DNA of 60,937 nucleotides from Burkholderiales bacterium (lineage in GTDB: Bacteria; Pseudomonadota; Gammaproteobacteria; Burkholderiales; Burkholderiaceae_E), in contig QEVL01000013.1 in NCBI GenBank assembly GCA_003577305.1, forward strand, positions 1 to 60,937, written 5' to 3'. The notes below the pieces were generated by a model. The model searched no databases. It saw only the letters and a program-made list of their open reading frames with translations, and was not told the origin of the DNA. Of the stretch, positions 41,402 through 51,717 are shown piece by piece; within the stretch, counting starts at the first letter, position 1, and each line of letters starts with the position of its first letter. Made by a program: the position numbers and the translations under genes.

Positions 41402-43872
41402 ACTGGCCTGCAGAGCGCTGCGACGAGTCGGGCGACGCACCCGGCGCGCCGGGGATCGCGCCCACCTGGGCGAGCAGCGCGAAAGACCTGGTCGGCACGA
41501 CGCTTGGTGCGGCGCGGCTGTGGTTCACCACCGCTTTCGGCATCGTGAACGAGGTCTACTTCCCGCGCGTCGACCTGCCGCAGATTCGCGACCTCGGTTT
41601 CATCGTCGCCGACGGCGCCGGTTTCTGGGTGGAAGTGAAGCGTGCCGGCAACTACCTCATCGAGACCGCCGCACCGGGCGTGCCGGCTGCGCGCATCGTG
41701 CACCGCCACGAGCGCTTCACGCTCGCCCTCAGGATCACGCCCGATCCGGAGCGCGACGTGCTGCTGATCGAAGCGCGGCTCGACGGTGCGAGCGAAGCTG
41801 CGGGCGAGGCCGCCAGCGGCAGCGCGCCGCGACTGCGTCTTTACGCGCTGCTCGCGCCGCACCTGGGCGGCAGCGGCGCGGGCAACTGCGCCGAAGTGGG
41901 GCGCCACGGCCGCCGGCGTGTCCTGTGGGCCGAGCAGGGGCCGTTCGGCCTTGCGCTGGCCGCCGTCGACGAGGCGCAGCGCGACGCCTGGCTGCGCGGC
42001 AGCGCCGGCTACGTCGGCGCGAGCGACGGCTGGCAGGATTTCGACCGGCACGCGCAGATGCGCTGGGAACACCGGCGCGCCGGGCCGGGCAACGTCGCAT
42101 TGATGGGTGAGCTGCCGCGGCGCTGCGTGCTCGCGCTCGGGCTGGCCAGCAGCCGCGAGGCGGCCGCGGCGCTGGCGATCGCCGCGCTCGCGCAGCCGTT
42201 CGAGCAGCCGTGGCAGCGGCAGGTGGCCCAGTGGAAGCGCTGGCACGCCAGCCTGTCGGTAGCGCTGCCGGCCGGGCTGGCGCCACATCTGCGCGACCAG
42301 TTCGCGACCTCGGCGATGGTGCTGCGCGCGCACCAGGACAAGATCTATCCCGGCGCGATCGTCGCGAGCCTGAGCGTGCCCTGGGGCAACCGGCACGACG
42401 AGCGCGGCGGCTACCACCTGGTCTGGCCGCGCGACCTGGTCGAATGCGCCGGCGCGCTGATCGCGCTGGGCGAACTCGATCGCGCGCGCAACGTGCTGCG
42501 TTACCTGATCGCGTCGCAGCAGCCCGACGGTCACTGGCACCAGAACCAGTGGCTCGGCGGCGCGCCCTACTGGCGCGGCGTGCAGCTCGACGAGGCCGCG
42601 TTTCCGGTGCTGCTCGCGGCGCTGCTCGCCGAGCGCGATGCGCTCGACGGCATCGAGGTCGGCGACATGGTGTGCCGGGCGATCGCCTTCGTGGCGCGCA
42701 CCGGCCCGGCGAGCGAGCAGGACCGCTGGGAAGAGGACGCGGGCGTCAACGCGTTCACGCTCGCGGTGTGCATCGCCGCGCTGGTCGCCGGCGCCCGCTT
42801 CGTCGACCCGGCGCTGCGCGAGTTCGCGCTCGCGCTCGCCGACGACTGGAACGCCCGCATCGAGAGCCTGACCGCGGTGCACGGCACCGCGCTCGCCCGG
42901 CGCCTGGGCGTGAGCGGCTATTTCGTGCGCATCGCGCCGCCGGCAGTGGTGGGCGGCGAACCGGCGCTGCACCGGCGGCTGCCGATCCGCAACCGGATCG
43001 AAGCCGCGCCGCCGGCCGACGAGCAGATCGCCACCGACGTGCTGCAACTGGTGCGCTTCGGCCTGCGCCGCGCCGACGACCCGCTGGTCGTCGACACGGT
43101 GCGGGTGATCGACGCGCTGCTGAAGGTCGATACGGCCAGCGGAGCGGCCTGGCGTCGCTACAGCGGCGACGGCTACGGCGAGCACGAAGACGGGGCGCCG
43201 TTCGACGGCACCGGCTGCGGCCGCCCCTGGCCGCTGCTGGCCGGCGAGCGCGGTCACTACGAACTGCTCGCCGGGCGTGATCCGCGTCGGGCGCTCGAAG
43301 CCATGGCGGCGATGGCCGGCGGCGTGGGCATGATTCCCGAGCAGGTCTGGGACGGGCCGCCGATTCCGTCGCGCCGGCTGTTACCGGGGCGCCCGACCGG
43401 ATCGGCGATGCCGCTCGCGTGGGCGCACGCGGAATTCGTCAAGCTCGCGGTTTCGGCCGCGCTCGGTCGCGCCTGCGACTGCCCGTCGGCGCTGATCGAA
43501 CGCTATCGCGGCGAGCGGCCGGTGCCGCGGCACTCGGTGTGGCTCGAACAGGCGCGCACGCCATCGTGCTTCGAGGGCAGCGACCTGCTGGTCTGCCTGC
43601 GCGAGCCCGCGCTGGTGCACTGGGGGGTCGACGGCTGGCGTGAGCCGGCCGACGCGGTTACGCAGCCGGTCGGGCCCGGCCTGCATCTGGCGCGGCTGCC
43701 CGTCGCCGGCCTGAAGAGCGGACAGACGATCGAGCTTACCTGGCGCTCGCGGGGATCGGGTCGCTGGCTCGGCGCAGACCATCGCCTTGCGATTTCGCCG
43801 GCCTCGCGCGCCGGTCCTGGAGCACGCCCACCACCAGGAACGCCGCCGGGATCAGCAGCAGACCGTAAGTGA
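41398..43872 (+). CDS. Glycoside hydrolase family 15 (glucoamylase/glucodextranase-like)
   Basis: The 824-residue protein has an N-terminal beta-sandwich resembling the glucodextranase N-domain (~20-270) and a C-terminal (alpha/alpha)6 GH15 barrel. The general-acid glutamate is in DRWEEDAGVN (~445) and the second is in PLAWAHAEFVKL (~678). HLVWPRDLVECAGAL and GNRHDERGGYH mark the sugar-binding loops. No signal peptide, so action on cytoplasmic alpha-glucan or trehalose-like substrate feeding the pentose phosphate enzymes is inferred. The last 137 bases, coding a Pro/Arg-rich tail, overlap the FTR1 gene on the other strand. Confidence 0.9.
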   Translation: MNWPAERCDESGDAPGAPGIAPTWASSAKDLVGTTLGAARLWFTTAFGIVNEVYFPRVDLPQIRDLGFIVADGAGFWVEVKRAGNYLIETAAPGVPAARIVHRHERFTLALRITPDPERDVLLIEARLDGASEAAGEAASGSAPRLRLYALLAPHLGGSGAGNCAEVGRHGRRRVLWAEQGPFGLALAAVDEAQRDAWLRGSAGYVGASDGWQDFDRHAQMRWEHRRAGPGNVALMGELPRRCVLALGLASSREAAAALAIAALAQPFEQPWQRQVAQWKRWHASLSVALPAGLAPHLRDQFATSAMVLRAHQDKIYPGAIVASLSVPWGNRHDERGGYHLVWPRDLVECAGALIALGELDRARNVLRYLIASQQPDGHWHQNQWLGGAPYWRGVQLDEAAFPVLLAALLAERDALDGIEVGDMVCRAIAFVARTGPASEQDRWEEDAGVNAFTLAVCIAALVAGARFVDPALREFALALADDWNARIESLTAVHGTALARRLGVSGYFVRIAPPAVVGGEPALHRRLPIRNRIEAAPPADEQIATDVLQLVRFGLRRADDPLVVDTVRVIDALLKVDTASGAAWRRYSGDGYGEHEDGAPFDGTGCGRPWPLLAGERGHYELLAGRDPRRALEAMAAMAGGVGMIPEQVWDGPPIPSRRLLPGRPTGSAMPLAWAHAEFVKLAVSAALGRACDCPSALIERYRGERPVPRHSVWLEQARTPSCFEGSDLLVCLREPALVHWGVDGWREPADAVTQPVGPGLHLARLPVAGLKSGQTIELTWRSRGSGRWLGADHRLAISPASRAGPGARPPPGTPPGSAADRK

Positions 43873-44560
43873 GCCAGTGCCCGTAGACGCCTTCCGGCCC
43901 GTAGGGCTCGGTGGCGAGGTGCCACCAGGCGTTGTCGAGCCACGGTAGCGCGCCGGCCTCGCTGAATTCGTGGAACGCGTAGATCACCAGCTGGATCGAG
44001 AACAGCACCATGAACACGCCGGTCACCTGGAAGAAGCGCGACAGGTTGACGCGGCGCCCATAGCGCGTCCAGGCCCAGGCCATCAGGCCGGCACAGGCGA
44101 CGCCGAGCGCACCGCCGATGAACATCTGGTCGGGGCCGCTCTGTGCCGCCATCGACGCGAGCATCGTCGCGGTCTCGATGCCTTCGCGGCCGACCATCAG
44201 CAGCGCGAACAGGAACACCGCCGCAGCCGCTCCGAAGCCCGCCTTCCCGGACAGCGCGTCCAGGCGCTTGCCGATCTCGCCCTTCATGCGCTTGCCGTGG
44301 CGCATCATGTGCACCGTGCAGCCGATCACCAGGATCGCGGCCACCAACGCGAGCCAACCCTCGGTGGCCGAGCTCAGTGCGCCGATGCGCGCCAGCACCA
44401 CGCCGAGTGCCGCGCTGGACGCGACCGCGACCGCCACGCCGGCGCGCAGCGACGGCAGCAGCGCCGCGCGACCGGTCTGGCGCAGGTAGGCCGCGCTGAT
44501 CGCCACGATGAGGAACGCCTCGAGTCCTTCGCGGAAGGTGATCATCAGCGTCGCGTACAT
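43736..44560 (-). CDS. FTR1-family iron permease
   Basis: The 274-residue membrane protein has seven helices and two REXXE iron-binding motifs: REGLE at residues 10-14 in the first helix and REGIE near 125 in the fourth. This is the layout of EfeU/FTR1, which imports oxidised iron across the inner membrane. GGGAG precedes ATG 44560. No efeO/efeB-type partner is next to it. A good promoter lies just upstream, at the 3' end of the neighbouring peptidase gene. The 3' end overlaps the GH15 gene antisense. Confidence 0.92.
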   Translation of the reverse strand: MYATLMITFREGLEAFLIVAISAAYLRQTGRAALLPSLRAGVAVAVASSAALGVVLARIGALSSATEGWLALVAAILVIGCTVHMMRHGKRMKGEIGKRLDALSGKAGFGAAAAVFLFALLMVGREGIETATMLASMAAQSGPDQMFIGGALGVACAGLMAWAWTRYGRRVNLSRFFQVTGVFMVLFSIQLVIYAFHEFSEAGALPWLDNAWWHLATEPYGPEGVYGHWLTYGLLLIPAAFLVVGVLQDRRARPAKSQGDGLRRASDPIPASAR

Positions 44561-44621
44561 GGCATCTCCCGGATCCCGAAACCGGGGGCAGCGATCGACG
44601 CAGCGGGCCGCCCCCAAAAAT

Positions 44622-45595
44622 TCAGTATAAACGCAAATTGTTCGCGTTCGCAATCATGACTGCCCGTTGCACCGCGATCGCCACGACTTCCGCGGCGAGC
44701 ACTCCGAGCAACAGCAGGTTGCCCGGCCGTTCGGCGGCGCCGGTGCCGAGCGCGAAGAGGGTGTCGCCGTCGTAGCTGGTGTGCACCGGATTGATCGTGC
44801 GCGCCAGTCCGTCGTGCGCCTGACGGGCGATGCGTTGTGCCTGTGCCTTGGTCAGCACGGCATCGGTAGCGACGCAGCCGATGGTGGTGGCGGTGCCTTC
44901 GAGCGGCGCGACGGGCAGTTCGCCAGCCAGCAGGGCTGCCCGCGTGTCGAGCAGGCTGTCGCCGTCGGCGCTGCGCGCACCGGCCAGCACCCGGCCGGTG
45001 GCCGGATCGGTCACGTCGCCCACCGCGTTCACCGCGACGATGGCCCCGACCGTCAGCCCGTCGACCGTCAGCGCGGCGCTGCCGAGGCCGCCCTTCATCG
45101 CGCGTTGTCTGCCGAACAGCTTGCCGACGGTGGCGCCGGCGCCCGCACCCACGCTGCCCTCTGCCGGAGGATTCGCGCTGGCCGCCACGCAGGCCTGGTA
45201 GCCGGCGTCCGCGTCCGGGCGGATGCGCGGATCGCCCGAATCGAGGTCGAACAGAACCGCCGCGGGCACGATCGGCACCTTCGCCACGCCGACGTCGATG
45301 CCGATTCCGCGTTCCTCGAGGTAGCGCATGGCGCCCGACGCGGCGTCGAGCCCGAATGCGCTTCCGCCGGCCAGCATGATCGCGTGTACGCGGTCGACCA
45401 GGTTGCACGGCGCGAGCAGGTCGGTCTCGCGCGTGCCCGGAGCAGCGCCACGCACGTCCACGCCGGCCGTCGCGCCCGCGTCGGCGATGATCACGGTGCA
45501 ACCGGTGGCGCGCCTTCGATCGGTGTGATGGCCGACGCGGATTCCCCGCACCGAAGCGATGCTGCCGGAACCGGGCAGGGTGAGCGTGGGGCTGG

Positions 45596-45599
<4 letters not shown>
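44622..45599 (-). CDS. P1-family (DmpA-like) peptidase
   Basis: The 325-residue member of the self-processing P1/DmpA aminopeptidase family has [10 protein letters not shown] at the start, [30 protein letters not shown], and the region where the chain is cleaved to expose a Thr/Ser nucleophile ([13 protein letters not shown], ~245-257). It hydrolyses N-terminal or beta-amino acid peptides. GTG 45599 overlaps the ychF stop by four bases, so it is coupled to ychF. Confidence 0.88.
44624..44653 (-). promoter_or_regulatory. Sigma-70-type promoter for the FTR1 gene
   Basis: On the minus strand TTGCGA (44648-44653), an 18-bp spacer and TATACT (44624-44629). The -10 box overlaps the stop codon of the P1 peptidase gene, so the permease can be transcribed independently. 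I see no clear Fur box. Confidence 0.6.
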
Positions 45600-46690
<1,091 letters not shown>

Positions 46691-46853
46691 GCGTCGAGGC
46701 TCCGGACGGACCGCCAGCCAGGGCGGTCGGGTGAAGGCGGACCGTGATTGTCGCAGACCGGGACCACGGTCCGTGCGACACCGTGGGGCGAGCCCGGCGC
46801 CGCCATCGGGTAAGCTGTAGAGTCCGGCTCACCCGTTCGACCACGGTTTTTTC

Positions 46854-47243
46854 ATGTACCGGCATTTCCTGAAGTCCAAGATCCACCGTGCGACCGTTAC
46901 GCACTGCGAGCTTCATTACGAGGGGTCGTGCGCGATCGACGAGGACCTGCTCGATTCCGCCGATATCAGCGAGAACGAGCAGGTGCACGTCTGGAACATC
47001 GACAACGGCGAGCGCTTCGTGACGTACGCGATCCGCGGTGAGCGCGGCAGCGGAATCGTCTCGCTCAATGGCTCGGCTGCGCGACGCGCGGCGGTCGGCG
47101 ACCTCGTCATCATCGCCACCTTTGCGATGCTCTCGGAAGCCGATCAGCAGACGCACCGGCCGCGCGTCGTCCTGGTCGATGAGCACAATCGCTGCACCGA
47201 ACTGCGCGAGGGCGTGCCGAGCCAGGGCGCCGGGGCGGGCTGA
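46854..47243 (+). CDS. panD: Aspartate 1-decarboxylase precursor
   Basis: The 129-residue pyruvoyl enzyme makes beta-alanine for pantothenate and CoA. The self-cleavage site is Gly24-Ser25 (HYEGSC), giving the pyruvoyl group; Lys9 in [11 protein letters not shown] and [12 protein letters not shown] match the family. ATG 46854 follows a T-run with no recognisable Shine-Dalgarno sequence. It may be cotranscribed with the nucleotidase 12 bases downstream. Confidence 0.96.
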   Translation: MYRHFLKSKIHRATVTHCELHYEGSCAIDEDLLDSADISENEQVHVWNIDNGERFVTYAIRGERGSGIVSLNGSAARRAAVGDLVIIATFAMLSEADQQTHRPRVVLVDEHNRCTELREGVPSQGAGAG

Positions 47244-47255
47244 AGCCCGGCGATC

Positions 47256-48224
47256 GTGCCCGCATCGCTCGATGGCAAGCTGGTCGTCGCGATCTCCTCG
47301 CGCGCGGTGTTCGACTTCGAGGAAGAGAACCGCGTCTTCGAGCGCGACGACGACGCGGCGTACATGGCGCTGCAGCGCGCGCGCCTCGACGTCACGGCCC
47401 GGCCGGGCGTGGCCTGGGCGCTGGTGCGCAAGCTGCTGCGCTTCGATCCGGCCGATCGCTCCGAGCGCGAGCGTCGCGTCGAGGTGGTGGTGGTCTCGCG
47501 CAATGATCCGGTCAGCGGGTTGCGCGTGTTCCGCTCCGCGCAGCACGCCGGGCTGCGGCTCGAACGCGGCGTCTTCACCCGCGGACGTGCACCGTGGCGT
47601 TACCTCGCGCCGCTGAAGGCGAACCTGTTCCTGTCGGCCAATGCCGAGGACGTCGGCGCGGCGCTCGATGCGGGCATCCCGGCGGCGCGGGTTTTCCCCG
47701 AGTCGGTCAAGGCTTCCGAGTCGCACCCCGACGAGGTCCGCATCGCGTTCGACGGCGACGCGGTGCTGTTTTCCGACGAGTCGGAGCGCGTGTTCCAGGC
47801 CGGCGGGCTCGACGCGTTCCAGCGCCACGAAGCGGATCGGGTCGCGCTCCCGCTGCCGCCGGGGCCGTTCAAGCCGCTGCTCGAGGCGCTGCACCGGTTG
47901 CAGCGCGACGATGCGAGCGCAGGTGCAGGCCGCGGCGCGGCGGACGCGGTGCCGCGCGAGGCGCCTGCGCGCGCGCCGATGCGCATCCGCACCGCGCTGG
48001 TCACCGCGCGCAGTGCCCCGGCGCACGAGCGCGCGATCCGCACGCTGATGCACTGGGGCGTGGAGGTCGACGAGGCGATGTTCCTCGGCGGGCTCGCCAA
48101 GGGACCGTTCCTGAACGAGTTCGAGCCCGACTTCTTCTTCGACGACCAGACCGGCCACTGCGAGTCGGCAGCCGGTTTCGCGCCGGCCGGGCACGTGCCG
48201 GCCGGAATCGCCAATGGCCGCTGA
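47256..48224 (+). CDS. Cytosolic 5'-nucleotidase family protein
   Basis: The 322-residue protein matches the bacterial 5'-nucleotidase family related to cN-I. It has VAISSRAVFDFEEENRVF at the start, VVVVSRNDPVSGLRVF, LSANAEDV, the Asp-rich site RIAFDGDAVLFSDESE and FLGGLAKGPFL near the end. It should dephosphorylate nucleoside monophosphates in the cytosol. The GTG start at 47256 opens just before the family core. A conserved pairing with panD is not known to me. Confidence 0.82.
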   Translation: MPASLDGKLVVAISSRAVFDFEEENRVFERDDDAAYMALQRARLDVTARPGVAWALVRKLLRFDPADRSERERRVEVVVVSRNDPVSGLRVFRSAQHAGLRLERGVFTRGRAPWRYLAPLKANLFLSANAEDVGAALDAGIPAARVFPESVKASESHPDEVRIAFDGDAVLFSDESERVFQAGGLDAFQRHEADRVALPLPPGPFKPLLEALHRLQRDDASAGAGRGAADAVPREAPARAPMRIRTALVTARSAPAHERAIRTLMHWGVEVDEAMFLGGLAKGPFLNEFEPDFFFDDQTGHCESAAGFAPAGHVPAGIANGR

Positions 48225-48237
48225 GGCGCGGCGCGCG

Positions 48238-48390
48238 TGAAGCACGCGCCGCTGGCGATCGGCGCCAGCGGCTTCGGCCCGGCGGCGTTCGACGACGGGC
48301 GCCATTCGCGTAGTGATCACTCGCGCAACGGTCGGCGGGCCGGCTATCGGCAAGCGCAAACCTTCTGGCGCGTCAACCACTATGCAGTCT
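48238..48390 (+). CDS. Possible 50-residue ORF (doubtful)
   Basis: A frame from GTG 48238 to TGA 48390 fills part of the gap before yeaG. Its first half coincides with a strong DNA hairpin (GCCGCTGGCG / CGCCAGCGGC), it has no clear ribosome site, and the peptide resembles nothing I know. It may be only the terminator region of the nucleotidase gene. Confidence 0.15.
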
Positions 48391-48506
48391 GATCCGTAAA
48401 GGCATATAAAGAGAAAAAAGAACGACAGGAGGTTCGGAAACGAGAGACACAGGCCTGAACGCGTCGTTGCAGGCGATCCGCGCGGCGCCCACGGCAGGAG
48501 GTGAGC

Positions 48507-50429
48507 ATGACGATCTTCGCCCGCTACCGGAGCCGCTACGAGGCGGCCCAGGAAGAGGAGCTGTCGGTTCGGGAATACCTGGACCTCTGCCGCAGCGACC
48601 CATCGGCCTACGCCAGCGTCGCGGAGCGGATGCTGATGGCGATCGGCGAACCCGAACTGGTCGACACCCGGCTCGACCCGCGCCGCTCGCGGATCTTCGC
48701 GAACAAGATGCTGAAGATCTATCCCGCCTTCGCCGACTTCTACGGCATGGAAGAGGTGATCGAGAACATCGTTGCCTACTTCCGCCACGCGGCGCAGGGG
48801 CTCGAGGAGAAGAAGCAGATTCTCTACCTGCTCGGGCCGGTGGGCGGCGGAAAGAGCTCGCTGGCCGAGAAGCTGAAGTCGCTGATCGAGAAAGTGCCGT
48901 TCTACGCGATCAAGGACTCCCCGGTGCACGAATCGCCGCTCGGGCTGTTCCGGCCCGACGAGGACGCGGCGATCCTCGAGGAAGACTACGGCATTCCGCG
49001 CCGCTACCTCTCGACGATCATGAGTCCGTGGGCGGTCAAGCGGCTGCACGAATTCGGCGGCGACATCACGAAGTTCCGCGTCGTGAAGCTGCGCCCTTCG
49101 GTGCTCTCGCAACTGGCGGTGTCCAAGACCGAACCCGGCGACGAGAACAACCAGGACATCTCGTCGCTGGTGGGCAAGGTCGACATCCGCAAGCTCGAGA
49201 CCTTGTCGCAGAGCGACCCCGACTGCTACAGCTACTCCGGCGGCCTGTGCCTGGCCAACCGCGGCGTGCTCGAGTTCGTCGAGATGTTCAAGGCGCCGAT
49301 CAAGGTGCTGCACCCGCTGCTCACCGCGACCCAGGAGGGCAACTACAAGGGCACCGAGGGCTTCGGCGCGATTCCCTTCGACGGACTGATCCTCGCGCAC
49401 TCGAACGAGGCGGAGTGGCTCTCGTTCCGCAACAACCGCAACAACGAGGCCTTCCTCGACCGCATCTACATCGTCAAGGTGCCGTACTCGCTGCGCGTCA
49501 CCGACGAAATGCACATCTACGAGAAGCTGCTCGACAATTCGTCGCTGTCGCAGGCGCCGTGCGCGCCAGACACGCTGCGGATGATGGCGCAGTTCTCGGT
49601 GCTCTCGCGGCTGAAGGAGCCCGAGAACTCGTCGATCTACTCCAAGATGCGCGTCTACGACGGCGAGAACCTCAAGGACACCGACCCGAAGGCCAGGAGC
49701 TACCAGGAGTATCGCGACTACGCCGGCGTCGACGAGGGCATGACCGGGCTGTCGACGCGCTTCGCGTTCAAGATCCTCTCGCGGGTGTTCAACTTCGACC
49801 ACCGCGAGGTCGCGGCCAACCCGGTGCACCTGATGTACGTGCTCGAGCAGCAGATCGGGCAGGAGCAGTTCCCGCCCGAGGTCGAGGAGAAGTACCTGCG
49901 CTTCATCAAGGAGTACCTGTCGCCGCGCTACGCCGAGTTCATCGGCAAGGAGATCCAGACCGCGTACCTCGAGAGCTATTCCGAGTACGGGCAGAACATC
50001 TTCGACCGCTACGTCACCTACGCCGACTTCTGGATCCAGGACCAGGAGTACCGCGACCCGCACACCGGCGAGATCCTCGACCGGCGCGCGCTGAACGACG
50101 AACTCGAGAAGATCGAGAAGCCCGCGGGAATCTCCAACCCGAAAGACTTCCGCAACGAGGTGGTCAACTTCGTGCTGCGCGCGCGCGCGGCGCGCGACGG
50201 CAAGAGCCCGTCGTGGACCAGCTACGAGAAGCTTCGCGCGGTGATCGAGAAGAAGATGTTCTCCAACACCGAGGAGCTGCTGCCGGTGATCTCCTTCAAC
50301 GCCAAGGCCAGTGCCGAGGAGCAGAAGAAGCACCAGGACTTCGTCGACCGGATGATCGCCCGCGGCTACACCGAGAAGCAGGTACGGCTGCTGTGCGAGT
50401 GGTACCTGCGGGTGAGGAAGTCGTCGTGA
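48507..50429 (+). CDS. yeaG: PrkA-type serine protein kinase YeaG
   Basis: The 640-residue protein has an N-terminal AAA+-like PrkA domain with Walker A LGPVGGGKSS (~109) and a C-terminal kinase-like domain (from about residue 395). In enterobacteria YeaG acts with YeaH in starvation and nitrogen-stress adaptation. ATG 48507 sits 5 bases after AGGAGG; a GTG six bases earlier is too close to it. The upstream 48390-48500 is A-rich for this window (TATAAAGAGAAAAAAG), a plausible stress promoter. First gene of yeaG-yeaH-ycgB. Confidence 0.96.
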   Translation: MTIFARYRSRYEAAQEEELSVREYLDLCRSDPSAYASVAERMLMAIGEPELVDTRLDPRRSRIFANKMLKIYPAFADFYGMEEVIENIVAYFRHAAQGLEEKKQILYLLGPVGGGKSSLAEKLKSLIEKVPFYAIKDSPVHESPLGLFRPDEDAAILEEDYGIPRRYLSTIMSPWAVKRLHEFGGDITKFRVVKLRPSVLSQLAVSKTEPGDENNQDISSLVGKVDIRKLETLSQSDPDCYSYSGGLCLANRGVLEFVEMFKAPIKVLHPLLTATQEGNYKGTEGFGAIPFDGLILAHSNEAEWLSFRNNRNNEAFLDRIYIVKVPYSLRVTDEMHIYEKLLDNSSLSQAPCAPDTLRMMAQFSVLSRLKEPENSSIYSKMRVYDGENLKDTDPKARSYQEYRDYAGVDEGMTGLSTRFAFKILSRVFNFDHREVAANPVHLMYVLEQQIGQEQFPPEVEEKYLRFIKEYLSPRYAEFIGKEIQTAYLESYSEYGQNIFDRYVTYADFWIQDQEYRDPHTGEILDRRALNDELEKIEKPAGISNPKDFRNEVVNFVLRARAARDGKSPSWTSYEKLRAVIEKKMFSNTEELLPVISFNAKASAEEQKKHQDFVDRMIARGYTEKQVRLLCEWYLRVRKSS

Positions 50430-50436
50430 GGCCGTG

Positions 50437-51717
50437 ATGCTGCGCATCGTCGACCGGCGCTACGACAGCCGCAACCGCAGCTCGGTCAACCGCAGCCGCT
50501 TCATCCGCCGCTTCAAGGCGCAGATCCGCAAGGCGGTCGCCGACGCGGTGTCGAAGCGCGGCATTCGCGACCTCGAGAACGGCGAGAAGATCGGCATTCC
50601 GGGGAGCGACATCGCCGAGCCGCAGTTCGCGCACGGCAGCGGCGGGGTGCGCGAATACGTGCACGCGGGCAACGACCGCTTCGCCTCGGGCGACGAGGTC
50701 GAGCGGCCGCAGCAGGGCGAGGGCGCCACGGGACGCGGCCAGGCGAGCAACGAAGGCGAGGGGCTCGACGACTTCGCGTTCACGCTCACCCGCGACGAGT
50801 TCCTCGACATCTTCTTCGACGAACTGGCGCTGCCCAACCTGGTGAAGCGCCAGCTCGCGCAGATCGAGCAGACGCGGCGGGTGCGCGCCGGCTACACGCA
50901 GAGCGGCGTTCCCACCAACATCAGCCTGACGCGAACCATGCGCGGGGCGGCCGGCCGGCGCGTGGCCGCGGCCGGCCCCCGGGGCCGCCGCCTGCGCGAA
51001 CTGGAGGAAGAACTCGAGCGCCTGGCGGCCGCGCGCGGCCACGACGCCCCCGAGGTGCGTGCGCTGCGCGAGGAGATCGCGCGGCTGCAGGCGCGGATCG
51101 CGGCGATTCCGTTCATCGACACGCTGGACCTGCGCTACCGGCACCGCGTCCGCGTGCCCGAGCCGACGACGCAGGCGGTGATGTTCTGCATCATGGACGT
51201 CTCGGGCTCGATGGACGAGGAGCGCAAGAGCCTGGCCAAGCGTTTCTTCATGCTGCTGTACCTGTTCCTCGACCGCAACTACGAGCGCATCGACGTCGTC
51301 TTCATCCGGCACCACACCGTCGCCAGCGAGGTCGACGAGGCCGAGTTCTTCGGTTCGCGCGAAACCGGCGGTACCGTGGTTTCGAGCGCGCTCGAACTCG
51401 CGCGCGACATCATCGCCGAGCGCTATGCGTCGAGCCTGTGGAACATCTACGTCGCGCAGGCCTCCGATGGCGACAACTGGAACGACGACTCGCCGCTGTG
51501 CCGCAGGCTGATCGACGAGTCGATCGTCCCGCTGTGCCAGTACTTCGCCTACGTCGAGATCAGCCAGGGCGAACCGCAGAACCTGTGGCGCGAGTACGAG
51601 AAGCTGCAGGCGGCGCACCCGGGCCGCTTCGCGATGCAGCGAATCGGCAGCGCCGCCGAGATCTACCCGGTGTTTCGCGAGCTGTTCCGCAAGCGCAGCG
51701 TGGCGGGCGCGGCATGA
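50437..51717 (+). CDS. yeaH: YeaH/UPF0229 protein with von Willebrand A domain
   Basis: The 426-residue DUF444 protein opens with the basic stretch VDRRYDSRNRSSVNRSRFIRR. A coiled coil at ~180-225 (LEEELERLAAARG...) precedes a vWA domain with MIDAS motif MDVSGSMDE (~251-259). It is the usual partner of the YeaG kinase. ATG 50437 follows a GTG in the same frame. The stop overlaps the next start as ATGA. Confidence 0.95.
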   Translation: MLRIVDRRYDSRNRSSVNRSRFIRRFKAQIRKAVADAVSKRGIRDLENGEKIGIPGSDIAEPQFAHGSGGVREYVHAGNDRFASGDEVERPQQGEGATGRGQASNEGEGLDDFAFTLTRDEFLDIFFDELALPNLVKRQLAQIEQTRRVRAGYTQSGVPTNISLTRTMRGAAGRRVAAAGPRGRRLRELEEELERLAAARGHDAPEVRALREEIARLQARIAAIPFIDTLDLRYRHRVRVPEPTTQAVMFCIMDVSGSMDEERKSLAKRFFMLLYLFLDRNYERIDVVFIRHHTVASEVDEAEFFGSRETGGTVVSSALELARDIIAERYASSLWNIYVAQASDGDNWNDDSPLCRRLIDESIVPLCQYFAYVEISQGEPQNLWREYEKLQAAHPGRFAMQRIGSAAEIYPVFRELFRKRSVAGAA

